Below are positions 35,728-44,921 of a stretch of DNA of 64,000 nucleotides, piece by piece. Both the position numbers and the translations under genes were made by a program. A model generated the notes under the pieces. That model saw nothing but the letters and a program-made list of their open reading frames with translations, was not told the DNA's origin and ran no database searches. Position 1 is the stretch's first letter. Every line of letters starts with the position of its first letter. Source of the stretch: Niveispirillum sp943370215 (lineage in GTDB: Bacteria > Pseudomonadota > Alphaproteobacteria > Azospirillales > Azospirillaceae); NCBI GenBank assembly GCA_943370215.1, contig CALRQC020000008.1, forward strand, positions 1 through 64,000, given 5' to 3'.

Positions 35728-36125
35728 GCAACAGCCTGCCGCACCATGTCCTCCAGCCGGCTGACCCGCATATAAAGCCGGTGGCTGCGTTCCAACAGGG
35801 AACGCAGCCCCGCCGGCAATTCCGCGTTATCCGGTCCTGAAGGGTCGGAGCAGATTTCCCCACCGGAGAGGGCGAATTCCTCCCCCACCGCGCGGGCCTG
35901 GCTCATCTCCCCGGCGTAAACAGCCTTCTGGGCCAGCATCCAGGCCATCACCTGCGTCAACCGGCTGGTCACACGCATGGATTCGTAGGAGACCTGCAGG
36001 CGCTGGCCGGGTGCCAGATTGCGCTGATCCACCCCTTCCTGGAAGGCCACATAATTGCGGGCCTCCACCAGCAGTGACATGGTTTCGTCATAGGCCTTGT
36101 CGATAAAGGGGCTCGGTCCGCTCAC
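35724..36125 (-). CDS. rcdA: RcdA-type (DUF1465) regulator of CtrA degradation
   Basis: This 133-residue helical protein matches the DUF1465/RcdA family: FIDKAYDETMSLLVEARNYV, then VSYESMRVTSRLTQVMAWMLAQKAV and LERSHRLYMRVSRLEDM. In Caulobacter, RcdA works with CpdR and PopA as an adaptor for ClpXP proteolysis of CtrA. It converges on pmbA with a four-base overlap of stops. Symbol by family; the exact adaptor role in this organism is inference. Confidence 0.88.
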   Translation of the reverse strand: MSGPSPFIDKAYDETMSLLVEARNYVAFQEGVDQRNLAPGQRLQVSYESMRVTSRLTQVMAWMLAQKAVYAGEMSQARAVGEEFALSGGEICSDPSGPDNAELPAGLRSLLERSHRLYMRVSRLEDMVRQAVA

Positions 36126-36284
36126 CCTGATCTCCCCTCTGACGACGCCAATCGCGCCGTTTTGTTACAAAAACAGTCTAAGGTCTAACAGCACCGGCTG
36201 GCAACCAATCCCAAAGCGTATGGTGTAGGCCCTTTGTGATTTGCGCCTCTCCGGCAGGGGTAGAATTTTTTGCTGTCCCCGCCT

Positions 36285-36313
36285 CTTGAAGCTGGCGCGG
36301 GGGGTGCTTACGT
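36285..36313 (+). promoter_or_regulatory. RpoH (sigma-32) type promoter of the small heat-shock gene
   Basis: CTTGAAG (36285-36291) and CTTACGT (36307-36313) have an 18-base gap after CTTG, close to the alphaproteobacterial RpoH pattern CTTG-N17-18-CYTATNT. Transcription starting about ten bases further would give a leader of roughly 95-100 bases. Confidence 0.6.
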
Positions 36314-36362
36314 CAAGGGTGTGGACGGGCAGCCCAATGGGGGCCCGGGACCACAAAAGCCT

Positions 36363-36417
36363 GGGAACCGGCCGAAATCGGGGGTTCCCACCATCGTATC
36401 GCTCGTGGAGGATACCT
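36363..36417 (+). promoter_or_regulatory. ROSE-type RNA thermometer
   Basis: Two hairpins precede the start codon. The first pairs GGGAACC with GGTTCCC (36363-36389, with inner CCG/CGG). The second pairs GTATC with GATAC (36396-36400 and 36411-36415) and CTC with GAG, leaving G36401 bulged opposite the Shine-Dalgarno GGAGG. The TCGCT-to-AGGA pairing with a bulged G is the hallmark of ROSE elements that melt on heat shock. Confidence 0.78.
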
Positions 36418-36876
36418 ATGCGTAGCTATGACTTGTCGCCCCTGTTCCGTTCCACCGTCGGTTTCGACCGCGTGACGCGCCTTCTGGAGGCTGCGATGAA
36501 CGGGGAGGATAATGGCAACGCCTATCCGCCTTACAATATTGAGAAGCTGGGTGATGACAATTACCGCATCACCATGGCCGTGGCTGGCTTCTCCATCAAC
36601 GACATCGACATCACTGCACATCCCAACCTATTGATTGTGCAGGGCAAGGCGAAGGAGCAGGAGGGCGGGACCTTCCTGCATCGTGGCATTGCCGGCCGTG
36701 CTTTTGAGCGGCGTTTCCAATTGGCCGATCATATCCGCGTGACGGAGGCCAATCTGGAAAATGGCTTGCTGCACATCGCCCTGGTTCGGGAAGTGCCGGA
36801 GCTTTTGAAGCCCCGCAGCATTCCCATCATCGCCAACAGCGCGCAGAAGGCAGTGCCGGCGCCTGTGGCCGCATAA
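36418..36876 (+). CDS. Small heat-shock protein (Hsp20/IbpA family)
   Basis: This 152-residue chaperone of the alpha-crystallin family holds unfolding proteins. The start MRSYDLSPLFRSTVGFDR and YPPYNIEKLGDDNYRITMAVAGF are typical of ROSE-controlled IbpA/HspA proteins; the domain ends with NGLLHIALVREVPE. An I-x-I-type C-terminal anchor is present as IPII. ATG 36418 has GGAGG in the thermometer hairpin. Confidence 0.95.
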   Translation: MRSYDLSPLFRSTVGFDRVTRLLEAAMNGEDNGNAYPPYNIEKLGDDNYRITMAVAGFSINDIDITAHPNLLIVQGKAKEQEGGTFLHRGIAGRAFERRFQLADHIRVTEANLENGLLHIALVREVPELLKPRSIPIIANSAQKAVPAPVAA

Positions 36877-36905
36877 GCATCTGCCTTCGGTAGGTCAAAA
36901 TTGAT

Positions 36906-36937
36906 GAGGGCCGCTGCAATGCAGCGGCCCTCTTTTT
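36906..36937 (+). terminator. Intrinsic terminator of the small heat-shock gene
   Basis: GAGGGCCGCTGC and GCAGCGGCCCTC form a perfect 12-bp stem with a three-base loop, followed by TTTTT. This is one of the clearest intrinsic terminators of the window. Confidence 0.93.
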
Positions 36938-37116
36938 ATACCCGTTTCCCTGAAGCCCCGCCCGTTCAACCCGGAACGAACGAGGCGCAAGGTATGCAGT
37001 CTCGGCAAATCGGTCAATCACCCTGACGCATCTTTTTCCGCCGACTGTCAAATAACCGTCATGCTTGTTGCCATTTTATCTCACTTTAGGGGGCGGAAAT
37101 GGCAATTATCGTACAA

Positions 37117-39015
37117 TTATCGGGCATAACCGACGTCGCGCAGGGCCTGCGCAACTTCCTCCAGGATGGCCGGATCATCGATGGTGGCCGGCATCTTCCA
37201 AGACTCGCTGTCAGCGATCTTCTGCATCGTTCCGCGCAGAATCTTCCCCGATCGGGTTTTCGGCAGGCGGTCGACAATCACCGCCTGTTTGAAGGCCGCG
37301 ACCGGGCCAATTTCGTCGCGCACCTTTTTGACCAGTTCCGCCAGGATGTCCGCATAGGGACGCTCCACCCCCTTCTTCAGCACCACCAGCCCCAGCGGCA
37401 ACTGGCCCTTCAGTTCATCCGCCACCCCGATCACGGCGCATTCAGCGACATCCTGATGGCCTGACAGCACTTCTTCCATCGCGCCGGTGGACAAGCGATG
37501 GCCGGCGACATTGATGATATCGTCGGTGCGGGCCATGACGTAGATATAGCCATCCTCGTCGATGAAGCCGGCATCGGAGGTTTGATAATAACCCCCGAAA
37601 TCCGCCAGATAACTTTTGCGGAAGCGGTCATCGGCATTCCACAGCGTTGGCAGGGTGCCAGGCGGCAAGGGAAGCTTGGCAACGATGGCGCCAATATCGC
37701 CCCGACGGACCTCCTGTCCATCCGGAGCGAGGATGCGGATATCCCAACCGGGCAAGGGCTTGGTGGTGGAGCCATATTTTACCGGGAACAGGCCCATCCC
37801 CACCGGATTGCCGGCGATGGGCCAGCCGGTCTCCGTCTGCCACCAATGATCAATTACCGGGACTTTCAAATGGGTTTCGGCCCATTGCAGCGTATCCGGG
37901 TCTGAACGTTCACCGGCCAGGAACAGCGTGCGCAGGCTGGAAAGATCATACTCCCCGATCAGAATTCCTTGCGGGTCTTCCCGCTTGATGGCGCGGAAGG
38001 CGGTCGGGGCGGTAAACAAGGCCACCACTTTGTGATCGGCAATCACCCGCCAAAAGGCCCCGGCATCTGGTGTCCCGACCGGCTTGCCTTCATAAAAGAT
38101 GCTGGTGCAGCCCCGCAGCAACGGGCCATAGACGATATAGGAATGACCGACCACCCAGCCGACATCGCTGGCGGCCCAAAACACCTCTCCAGGCTCAATG
38201 CCATAGAAATGCTCCATGCTCCATTGCAGGGCGACCGCATAACCGCCGGTATCCCTGACCACGCCCTTGGGCTGGCCGGTGGTGCCGGAAGTATACAGGA
38301 CGTAAAGCGTGTCAGTCGCTTCCATGGGCACGCAATCAGCCGGTTTGGCCGCCGCCAGCGCCATATTCCAGTCCAGATCACGGCCGGGCAGCAATTGGGC
38401 CTGTACCTGCGGGCGTTGCACGATGATGCAATGATCCGGCTTGTGACTTGCCTCCTCAATGGCAGCATCCAGCATCGGCTTGTAGGGCAGCACCTTGCTG
38501 CCCTCAATGCCGCAACTGGCGGTGACAATCACCTTCGGTTTGGCATCATTGATACGGGTGGCCAGTTCATGCGGGGCAAAGCCGCCAAAGACGACGGAAT
38601 GGATGGCCCCGATGCGGGCACAGGCCAGCATGGCCACCGCCGCTTCCGGAATCATCGGCATGTAGATGATGACGCGGTCACCCTTGACTACCCCGGCCCC
38701 CACCAGGGCACCGGCGAATCCCGCCACCAGATCACGCAGTTCGGTATAGGTGATGGTACGCTTGGTCCCGGTGACGGGGCTGTCATGGATGAAGGCCGCC
38801 TGCGCCCCGCGCCCGGCCGCCACATGCCGATCCACCGCGTTCCAACACATGTTCAGCACGCCCCCCCGATACCAGCGGTAAAGGGGGGCGGCGCTATCAT
38901 CCAGAATGGTCGTTGGCGGGGTCAGCCAGTCGATTGCCTTGGCGGCATCGGCCCAGAAACCCATCGGATCCGCCAGCGACCGGGCATACATTTCCTGATA
39001 TTGGGCCGACATCAT
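37117..39015 (-). CDS. prpE: Propionate-CoA ligase (PrpE-like acyl-CoA synthetase)
   Basis: This AMP-forming synthetase of about 632 residues activates propionate or another short acid. It has the ACS N-terminal domain, the P-loop VLYTSGTTGQPKGVV, IDHWWQTETGWPI, the hinge (GYIYVMARTDDIINVAGHRLSTG), and the acetylatable lysine in RLPKTRSGKILRGTM. PrpE-type features such as the PIAGNP segment distinguish it from acetate synthetases. AGGGAGGAAAA precedes two ATGs at 39015 and 39012. No prpBCD genes are adjacent. Confidence 0.9.
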   Translation of the reverse strand: MMSAQYQEMYARSLADPMGFWADAAKAIDWLTPPTTILDDSAAPLYRWYRGGVLNMCWNAVDRHVAAGRGAQAAFIHDSPVTGTKRTITYTELRDLVAGFAGALVGAGVVKGDRVIIYMPMIPEAAVAMLACARIGAIHSVVFGGFAPHELATRINDAKPKVIVTASCGIEGSKVLPYKPMLDAAIEEASHKPDHCIIVQRPQVQAQLLPGRDLDWNMALAAAKPADCVPMEATDTLYVLYTSGTTGQPKGVVRDTGGYAVALQWSMEHFYGIEPGEVFWAASDVGWVVGHSYIVYGPLLRGCTSIFYEGKPVGTPDAGAFWRVIADHKVVALFTAPTAFRAIKREDPQGILIGEYDLSSLRTLFLAGERSDPDTLQWAETHLKVPVIDHWWQTETGWPIAGNPVGMGLFPVKYGSTTKPLPGWDIRILAPDGQEVRRGDIGAIVAKLPLPPGTLPTLWNADDRFRKSYLADFGGYYQTSDAGFIDEDGYIYVMARTDDIINVAGHRLSTGAMEEVLSGHQDVAECAVIGVADELKGQLPLGLVVLKKGVERPYADILAELVKKVRDEIGPVAAFKQAVIVDRLPKTRSGKILRGTMQKIADSESWKMPATIDDPAILEEVAQALRDVGYAR

Positions 39016-39189
39016 TTTTCCTCCCTGTTTCATTATCGTCGCTTTTCCAGCGAAGACGCTGTTTTCGTCTCGCCAAAAAATATCGAGCTGGGCATAGTCA
39101 ACGCTGTTACCGCCGCCGCAGCCATGATCTGAATCAGCCTGATGGAACCTGCGGTTTCATCCCCTACCTTCGTCTTCAGTCAAGCCACG

Positions 39190-39537
39190 ATGATCGTCGA
39201 TAGCCGCCAGATACAGTTTTCCGCCGAGGCGTTGAAAGACGCTGTGAAAACCTACCGTGAACTGTTTCCGCAGAAACAACCGCCGGGCCTGCTGGGCCCG
39301 GTGATGATTCGCGGCATCAACCCGATCTCCCTGGGCGTCAAGGTCCAGGCCATGGGATCGCGCGTCTATCGGGAAGTGGAGATGGCAGAAAGCGAGGTCG
39401 CGGCGATGCTGATCCTTTATTGCCGCAAGCTGCACATCCCGTTGCCACGCACAGCGGACAAGGCCATCAAGGTGCAGGGTGACAATATCGCCCTGATCGT
39501 TTCCAAAACGCTGACACTGCCACGGCTGTCGGCCTGA
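39190..39537 (+). CDS. Hypothetical protein, 115 aa
   Basis: I do not recognise this family. The soluble protein begins MIVDSRQIQFSAEALKDAVKTY and has a strand-rich middle (GPVMIRGINPISLGVKVQAMGSR) followed by a helix with MAESEVAAMLILYCRKL. It lies alone between prpE and a leftward gene. ATG 39190 is the likely start since the 48 bases upstream of it (39142-39189) look less conserved; the ribosome site is weak. Confidence 0.55.
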   Translation: MIVDSRQIQFSAEALKDAVKTYRELFPQKQPPGLLGPVMIRGINPISLGVKVQAMGSRVYREVEMAESEVAAMLILYCRKLHIPLPRTADKAIKVQGDNIALIVSKTLTLPRLSA

Positions 39538-39559
39538 ACACGGCCGACAGGGAAACAGC

Positions 39560-40309
39560 TCAGTACATTTGCAGTTCCGGCACGATCCTGGGGCGGGCTG
39601 CCTGCTCCGCCAATAATTGAACCACATCCTCCTGCCGCAACAGCGGATAACGGGTGCGGAGCAGAATGGTCAATTCATCCACGGGCCATTCCATCAACGC
39701 CGCCGGATCGAAGTGCAGGGCCAGATAGTCGGCGGCCCGCAAAGAACCTTCACGGGCGAAAAAATGAATTTGGCGCAGGGCTTCTGTCGAAGGTAACCCT
39801 TCGGGTGCCACGACCAGGGCCGGCTCGCAAAGGGTACTGACCTGCAACAGTCCGTCGCGGGCCGGATCGGCTTGCCATTCCCGCACCGCCCCCAGCACCG
39901 CCTGGGCGGAGGAAGTATCCCGGTCACCGGACTCGCGCAGCAACTGCTCCAGCAGTCCGGCAGAGCGGTCCATCGCCTCGTCCAGGTCGAAAATGGTCGG
40001 CATATCGCGCCAGCTCGCCAGTTCCTGCTGGATCACGGCTTCCGGCGGACGGCTTCCACCGCTGCCGAACCAATGCTGGTCGAACCATTGCAAGGCACGC
40101 TCCAGCCGTGGCTCATCCGACGGGGCACGGATCACCTGATCGATCAACACATGATCATCCAGCAACTCGTCCGCTGTCGGCACCGACTCCGGCAATAATC
40201 CGGTCAGCACCGGATCCAGCTCATGGGTTAGATTGACAGCCAGAAGCACGGTGACATGGGAAACGAAGGCCGCTGCCATGTGTCGTATTTCCGCGCGTTC
40301 CTCACCCAT
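39560..40309 (-). CDS. Hypothetical protein, 249 aa
   Basis: I do not recognise this family. The protein is soluble, acidic and mostly helical, rich in Leu, Glu and Arg, with a C-terminal segment VDELTILLRTRYPLLRQEDVVQLLAEQAARP that could be a short repeat or binding helix pair. The start at 40309 follows AGAAGG. Codon use is chromosomal. It has no obvious partner. Confidence 0.62.
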   Translation of the reverse strand: MGEERAEIRHMAAAFVSHVTVLLAVNLTHELDPVLTGLLPESVPTADELLDDHVLIDQVIRAPSDEPRLERALQWFDQHWFGSGGSRPPEAVIQQELASWRDMPTIFDLDEAMDRSAGLLEQLLRESGDRDTSSAQAVLGAVREWQADPARDGLLQVSTLCEPALVVAPEGLPSTEALRQIHFFAREGSLRAADYLALHFDPAALMEWPVDELTILLRTRYPLLRQEDVVQLLAEQAARPRIVPELQMY

Positions 40310-40465
40310 CCTTCTACCTTCCACGCTTTCCCTGCCGGGTCCATCCACCCTATGGACATTTTATTGTCACATCATGAGCCCTTGCGCCCGACGCGGCAAT
40401 GGGAGTCGCCGTAACGTCACCTTTCGCATAGTCTGGCAAACGCGCGATCACCTGGAACAGACGCC

Positions 40466-41092
40466 ATGTTCATCGAAATCTATGCCGATCTTGTCTGCCC
40501 CTGGTGCTATATCGGCAAACGCCGGATGGAGCAGGCTTTGGAACAAAGGCCGGGCCTGTCTGTCGATATCCGCTGGATGCCTTTTCAGTTAAATCCCGAA
40601 CTGCCGGCAGGCGGAATGGACCGGGCAACATATCTGATTGCCAAGTTTGGCAGCATTGACCGCGCGCGCCAGCTTTCCACCATGGTGGAGCAGGCGGCGG
40701 TCAAGGAGGGGCTGCCGATGCGGCTGGACCTGGTCCGCCGCACCCCCAACACCGCCAATGCCCATCGGCTGGTCCGTTTTGCCGAACGATATGGCCGCGC
40801 TACGGAAATGACATCGGCCCTTTATCATGCCTATTTCGCGCAGGGCCTGGATATCGGGGGCCCGTCCGTTCTGCTGGAACTGACGACAACGATTGGCTTG
40901 CCTGAGAATGAGGCAGCCGACTATCTGCACAGCGACTCAGATACCGCCGCCATCCGGGCCGGGGATCAGCAGGCGCGGCAATTGGGTGTGCAGGCTGTGC
41001 CCTGCTTTGTGTTTGAGCGGCGTTATGCCCTGTCCGGAGCGCAGGAGCCGCAAGCCTTCCTGCCCTTCCTGGATATGGCGCGCGGCGCATGA
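40466..41092 (+). CDS. DsbA family / FrnE-like oxidoreductase
   Basis: This 208-residue cytoplasmic thioredoxin-fold protein of the FrnE/polyketide-isomerase branch of DsbA has the redox pair Cys11-Pro-Trp-Cys14, the helical insertion, and GVQAVPCFVFE with the cis-proline. There is no signal peptide. The family includes FrnE of Deinococcus, a disulfide isomerase; others are 2-hydroxychromene-2-carboxylate isomerase relatives. Function here is a cytoplasmic disulfide exchange guess. Confidence 0.87.
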   Translation: MFIEIYADLVCPWCYIGKRRMEQALEQRPGLSVDIRWMPFQLNPELPAGGMDRATYLIAKFGSIDRARQLSTMVEQAAVKEGLPMRLDLVRRTPNTANAHRLVRFAERYGRATEMTSALYHAYFAQGLDIGGPSVLLELTTTIGLPENEAADYLHSDSDTAAIRAGDQQARQLGVQAVPCFVFERRYALSGAQEPQAFLPFLDMARGA

Positions 41093-41128
41093 AAATGGCC
41101 CCGATCCTGCCGGGTCGGGGCCATTTTT
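41092..41128. terminator. Bidirectional terminator between convergent genes
   Basis: AAAATGGCCCCGA and TCGGGGCCATTTT pair over 13 bp around a 10-base loop, giving a T-run on both strands. It separates the FrnE-like gene from the DAHP synthase gene. Confidence 0.85.
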
Positions 41129-41162
41129 ACTGAAGAACGCAAAACGCTGTCCAGGGGCGGCC

Positions 41163-42572
41163 TTACTCGGCAGCCACACGCGCCTTGGGCTGCCCGTCGC
41201 GGGCCGCCTTCAAACCTTCGGCCACCAGGAAGGCCAGTTCCAGCGATTGGCTGGCATTCAGGCGAGGGTCACAGGCCGTGTGATAGCGTAGGGCCAATGC
41301 ATGGTCGGTGATGGCCTGGGCGCCGCCGGTGCATTCCGTCACGTCCTGGCCCGTCATCTCGAAATGCACACCGCCCGGGTAAGCACCTTCGGCCCGGCAG
41401 ACACTCATGAAGCCCCGCACCTCGGCCAGAACCCGGTCGAATGGCCGGGTCTTGTAACCGGTGGAGGATTTCACCGTATTGCCGTGCATCGGGTCGCAAG
41501 ACCAGACAACCTGGCGGCCTTCGCGCATGACGCGACGCACCAGCGGGGCCAGCTTGTCATCCACCTTGTCGGAGCCCATGCGCACGATCAGCGTCAGGCG
41601 CCCGGCTTCATCGGCCGGGTTCAGGATGTCGATCAGGCGGATCAGGTCATCCGGGTCCATGCTCGGGCCGCATTTCAGGCCGATCGGATTCTTCACCCCG
41701 CGCAGGAATTCAACATGCGCGCCGTCATGCTGGCGGGTACGGTCGCCGATCCACAGCATATGGGCGGACACGTCGTACCAGTCACCCGTGGTGCTGTCGA
41801 TGCGGGTCAGCGCCTGTTCATAGGGCAGCAGCAGCGCCTCATGGCTGGTGAACAGCTCCGTCTCACGGATCTGCGGCGTGGTGGCGCCGGTGATTCCGCA
41901 CGCAGCCATGAAGGACAGTGCCTCATCCAGCCGGGTGGCCAGATCCTGATAGCGCTCGCCCTGCGGGCTCTTCTCCACGAAGCCCAGATTCCACTGATGC
42001 ACCTTGTGCAGGTCGGCATAGCCGCCCTGGGCAAATGCACGCAGCAGGTTCAGCGTGGCAGCGGCCTGGTTATAGGCCTGTACCATGCGCTCCGGGTCGG
42101 GCACGCGGGCGTCGGAATTGAAGTCGAAACCATTGATGATGTCGCCGCGATAGCTGGGCAGTTCCACGCCATCAATCACTTCCATATCGGCCGAACGCGG
42201 CTTGGCGAACTGGCCGGCCAGCCGGCCTACCTTCACCACCGGGGTCGCGGAACCGAAGGTCAGCACCACGGCCATCTGCAACAGCACGCGGAACGTATCG
42301 CGGATATTGTTGGGGTGGAACTCGGCGAAGCTTTCCGCACAGTCACCGCCCTGCAGCAGGAAGGCTTCCCCGCGCGCCACCTTACCCAGATGTTCCTTCA
42401 GGCTGCGGGCCTCGCCTGCAAAAACCAGGGGTGGATAGCTGGATAGGCGTGACTCAACAGATTTCAGTTTGGCTTCGTCGGGATAAAATGGGACCTGCCG
42501 GATCGGCTTGGCGCGCCAGCTGTCAGGCGTCCAGCGCCCAGCGGTCCCCACCTTCTGCATATCCGTCGGCAT
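41163..42572 (-). CDS. Class II 3-deoxy-7-phosphoheptulonate (DAHP) synthase
   Basis: It condenses phosphoenolpyruvate with erythrose-4-phosphate, the entry step to chorismate and aromatic amino acids. The 469-residue plant-like (type II) enzyme has LLQGGDCAESF, KVGRLAGQFAKPRS, LRETELFTSHEALLLPYE-like strand motifs (seen as IRETELFTSHEALLL), VWSCDPMHGN and GGVHFEMTGQDVTEC. The full C terminus is present. A class II enzyme is common in this class of bacteria. Confidence 0.95.
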   Translation of the reverse strand: MPTDMQKVGTAGRWTPDSWRAKPIRQVPFYPDEAKLKSVESRLSSYPPLVFAGEARSLKEHLGKVARGEAFLLQGGDCAESFAEFHPNNIRDTFRVLLQMAVVLTFGSATPVVKVGRLAGQFAKPRSADMEVIDGVELPSYRGDIINGFDFNSDARVPDPERMVQAYNQAAATLNLLRAFAQGGYADLHKVHQWNLGFVEKSPQGERYQDLATRLDEALSFMAACGITGATTPQIRETELFTSHEALLLPYEQALTRIDSTTGDWYDVSAHMLWIGDRTRQHDGAHVEFLRGVKNPIGLKCGPSMDPDDLIRLIDILNPADEAGRLTLIVRMGSDKVDDKLAPLVRRVMREGRQVVWSCDPMHGNTVKSSTGYKTRPFDRVLAEVRGFMSVCRAEGAYPGGVHFEMTGQDVTECTGGAQAITDHALALRYHTACDPRLNASQSLELAFLVAEGLKAARDGQPKARVAAE

Positions 42573-42724
42573 TGTCCTACCTCATCCTTCCTTTAAATTC
42601 AGCACCGCCTGGCCTCTCTCTTCGCCGGCGGGTCCGTATATGGGCACCCATCGCCGGCCTTACACCGGTGGGTTTATCTTTTTAAGCGACAGTGCGATGT
42701 ATTTTCCAGTCCCAAACACCTGCG

Positions 42725-42749
42725 ATTTGCGCAATGTTCGTGCGCAAAT
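42725..42749. promoter_or_regulatory. Perfect 9-bp dyad between divergent promoters
   Basis: ATTTGCGCA-N7-TGCGCAAAT spans 25 bp in the 247-base divergent region between the DAHP synthase and the AmpG-like gene. A TATACT (42778-42783) lies downstream towards the latter. It is a likely regulator binding site; the regulator is unknown. Confidence 0.5.
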
Positions 42750-42819
42750 TGGCCGCGCGATCGGCCGGGCCGGCGCCTATACTGCGCCCCGACCTTGAAA
42801 TCAGCGTTGGAACAGGCGA

Positions 42820-44169
42820 ATGGCGACGGCGGAACGGGCAAAGGCCAAACCGGGTTGGCGGGATGTGACGCGATCACTACGCCGGCCCAAGGTGGTTGTC
42901 GCGCTTCTGCTGGGCTTCTCTTCCGGCCTGCCCTTTTTGTTGACTGGCAATACGTTGGGCTTCTGGCTGCGGGAAGAAGGCAATAATCTGGCCGTCATCG
43001 GCTTCCTGTCCTGGGTCGGCATTGTCTATTCGCTGAAAATGTTCTGGGCCCCGCTGGTGGACCGGTTGGATGTACCGCTTCTGGGGCGGTTGGGCCGGCG
43101 TCGGGGCTGGATGGTTCTGTCGCAGCTTCTGGTCGGCGCCGGGCTGCTGGGCATGGCGCTCGTCGGCCCCTCGGGTGGGCAGGGTCTCTGGGCGTTGGGC
43201 GGTTTTGCCCTGCTGGCGGCCATCGCCTCAGCCACCCAGGATATTGTCGTGGATGGCTGGCGCATCGAAAGTGCTGCCGACGGGGATGAACAGGGGTTGC
43301 TGGCGGCGACCTTCCAGATGGGTTATCGCGCCGCCATGCTGGCCACCGACAGCCTGATCTTGCTGCTGGCGGCAGCGATTGGCTGGCAGCTCTCCTATGG
43401 GGTGGCGGGGTTGGCGATGGGGTTGGGTCTGGTGGCCACCTTGGCCGCCACCGAACCCAAGCGATATCTGCCGGCTGGCGCCGATGCCGCCGCCCCGCTC
43501 TGGACCCGCACTGGCCTGTTCGATGCGATTGCCGGGCCGTTTCTCGCCTTCCTGCGCACCCACCGGGAATTATCGGTGTTGATGCTGATGGTGGTCTCGC
43601 TTTATCGGTTGGGCGATTTCCTCATCGGTCCGATGATCAACCCCTTCTATGTCGATCTCGGCCTCAGCAAAGAGGTGGTGGGATCGGTACGTGCCTCCAT
43701 CGGGCTCTGGTCATCGCTTCTGGGCATCGCGGCCGGGGGGCTCTGTTCGGTCAAGCTCGGTTTCAACCGCACGCTGATCCTGGGGGCCATCCTGGGGCCC
43801 TTTTCCAATCTGGCCTTCTCCGCCATGGCGTTGGCGGGGCCTGATATCACCGTTTTCGGGGCCGCCATTCTGGTGGATAATTTTGCCACCGGATTCGCCG
43901 GCGTGGCCTTGACTGCCTATATGTCCAGCCTGACCAGCATCGGCTATACAGCCACGCAATATGCCCTGTTGACCTCCTTCTACGCCCTGCTGGGCAAGGT
44001 TCTGAAGGGGTTCTCCGGTCAGGCGATGGAAGGGTTGCAGGCGCAATTCGGCAATGCCATCGGCAATGCCACCTTCTTTGCAGGCACCGCCATGATCGGC
44101 ATCCCGGTCGTTATCCTCTGCGTGTTGCTGGATCGGGCCGCCCGCAAACGCCAGCGGTCAGCCGGCTGA
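42820..44169 (+). CDS. AmpG-like muropeptide/MFS permease
   Basis: This 449-residue major-facilitator protein has 12-14 predicted helices. The family start SLRRPKVVVALLLGFSSGLPFLLTG and ATQDIVVDGWRIE are AmpG hallmarks. AmpG imports GlcNAc-anhydroMurNAc peptides for recycling and, in some species, controls beta-lactamase induction. No ampD, ampR or beta-lactamase gene is in the window. Alternative roles of AmpG-like proteins cannot be excluded. Confidence 0.88.
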   Translation: MATAERAKAKPGWRDVTRSLRRPKVVVALLLGFSSGLPFLLTGNTLGFWLREEGNNLAVIGFLSWVGIVYSLKMFWAPLVDRLDVPLLGRLGRRRGWMVLSQLLVGAGLLGMALVGPSGGQGLWALGGFALLAAIASATQDIVVDGWRIESAADGDEQGLLAATFQMGYRAAMLATDSLILLLAAAIGWQLSYGVAGLAMGLGLVATLAATEPKRYLPAGADAAAPLWTRTGLFDAIAGPFLAFLRTHRELSVLMLMVVSLYRLGDFLIGPMINPFYVDLGLSKEVVGSVRASIGLWSSLLGIAAGGLCSVKLGFNRTLILGAILGPFSNLAFSAMALAGPDITVFGAAILVDNFATGFAGVALTAYMSSLTSIGYTATQYALLTSFYALLGKVLKGFSGQAMEGLQAQFGNAIGNATFFAGTAMIGIPVVILCVLLDRAARKRQRSAG

Positions 44170-44174
44170 TCATT

Positions 44175-44202
44175 GCTGCGCCGGGATTATTCCCGGTGCA
44201 GC
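44175..44202. terminator. Hairpin between convergent genes
   Basis: GCTGCGCCGGGA and TCCCGGTGCAGC form a 12-bp stem with one G-T wobble and a four-base loop. It overlaps the 3' end of the leftward phosphatase gene. No T-run. Confidence 0.5.
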
Positions 44203-44921
44203 AGATCGTCGATAACGACATTGGCCCAGCGCCGGGACAGGAAATCGCTTTTCAGCCGGTCGCGATCATATTCCTTGTCCAGCCATTCATAGAACTCATC
44301 CACAGTACGCCCGCCAGTGCGGGCGAAACTGTCGAAGAAATAGTCCAGAATCCCTGTCTTGGCCTGACGGATATGGCCGAAACGCCAGCTCAACTGCTGC
44401 TGCGCCTCTGCCAGCGGGCGGCCTTCAACAACGAACATGTATAGCGTGCTCATAAAGCCGACGCGATCAGCCCCCGCCTTACAATGCATAAGCGCCGGTC
44501 CGCCGATCCGGCTCCACATTTCCCGGGCGGCGAACAGATCTTCCTTATAAGGCGCATCGCGGGAACGCACCCGGAAATCGATCAGATCGATGCCATGACG
44601 GGCGCAAGCACGCACTTCAAAGAAATAGGAACCACAGCTTTCACGCCGACCGCGCAGATTGATGATGGTGCGAATTCCCATAGACGCGAGATCCGCCACC
44701 TGTCCCGGTGTCGGCTGGGCGGACCGATACATACGATTGCCCAGCGGATGAAAATTGCGATGGACCATGCGAATGAAGGCATGATCCTTGAATAACATAT
44801 TGAAATAGCGGGCAGTCAGGGCCTTGCGGCAATTGGAACTGGCCCATTCCGGCAGCAATCGCACAGGATGGCCCACACGCGGCTCTTCATACTGCATGTA
44901 CTGCCCCATTGCCCAAGCCAT
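44187..44921 (-). CDS. Tyrosine/dual-specificity protein phosphatase family
   Basis: This soluble protein has the CX5R loop HCKAGADRVG with Cys147 and Arg153 (numbered from ATG 44921), RSAQPTPGQVADLASMGIRTIINLRG upstream, the pattern of prokaryotic tyrosine phosphatases with MYRSAQP starts, and FRVRSRDAP as a general-acid loop. Targets may be phosphotyrosine proteins or phosphoinositide-like lipids. A TTG at 45002 would add 27 residues, but that stretch has rare ATA codons and looks non-coding. Confidence 0.8.
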   Translation of the reverse strand: MAWAMGQYMQYEEPRVGHPVRLLPEWASSNCRKALTARYFNMLFKDHAFIRMVHRNFHPLGNRMYRSAQPTPGQVADLASMGIRTIINLRGRRESCGSYFFEVRACARHGIDLIDFRVRSRDAPYKEDLFAAREMWSRIGGPALMHCKAGADRVGFMSTLYMFVVEGRPLAEAQQQLSWRFGHIRQAKTGILDYFFDSFARTGGRTVDEFYEWLDKEYDRDRLKSDFLSRRWANVVIDDLLHRE

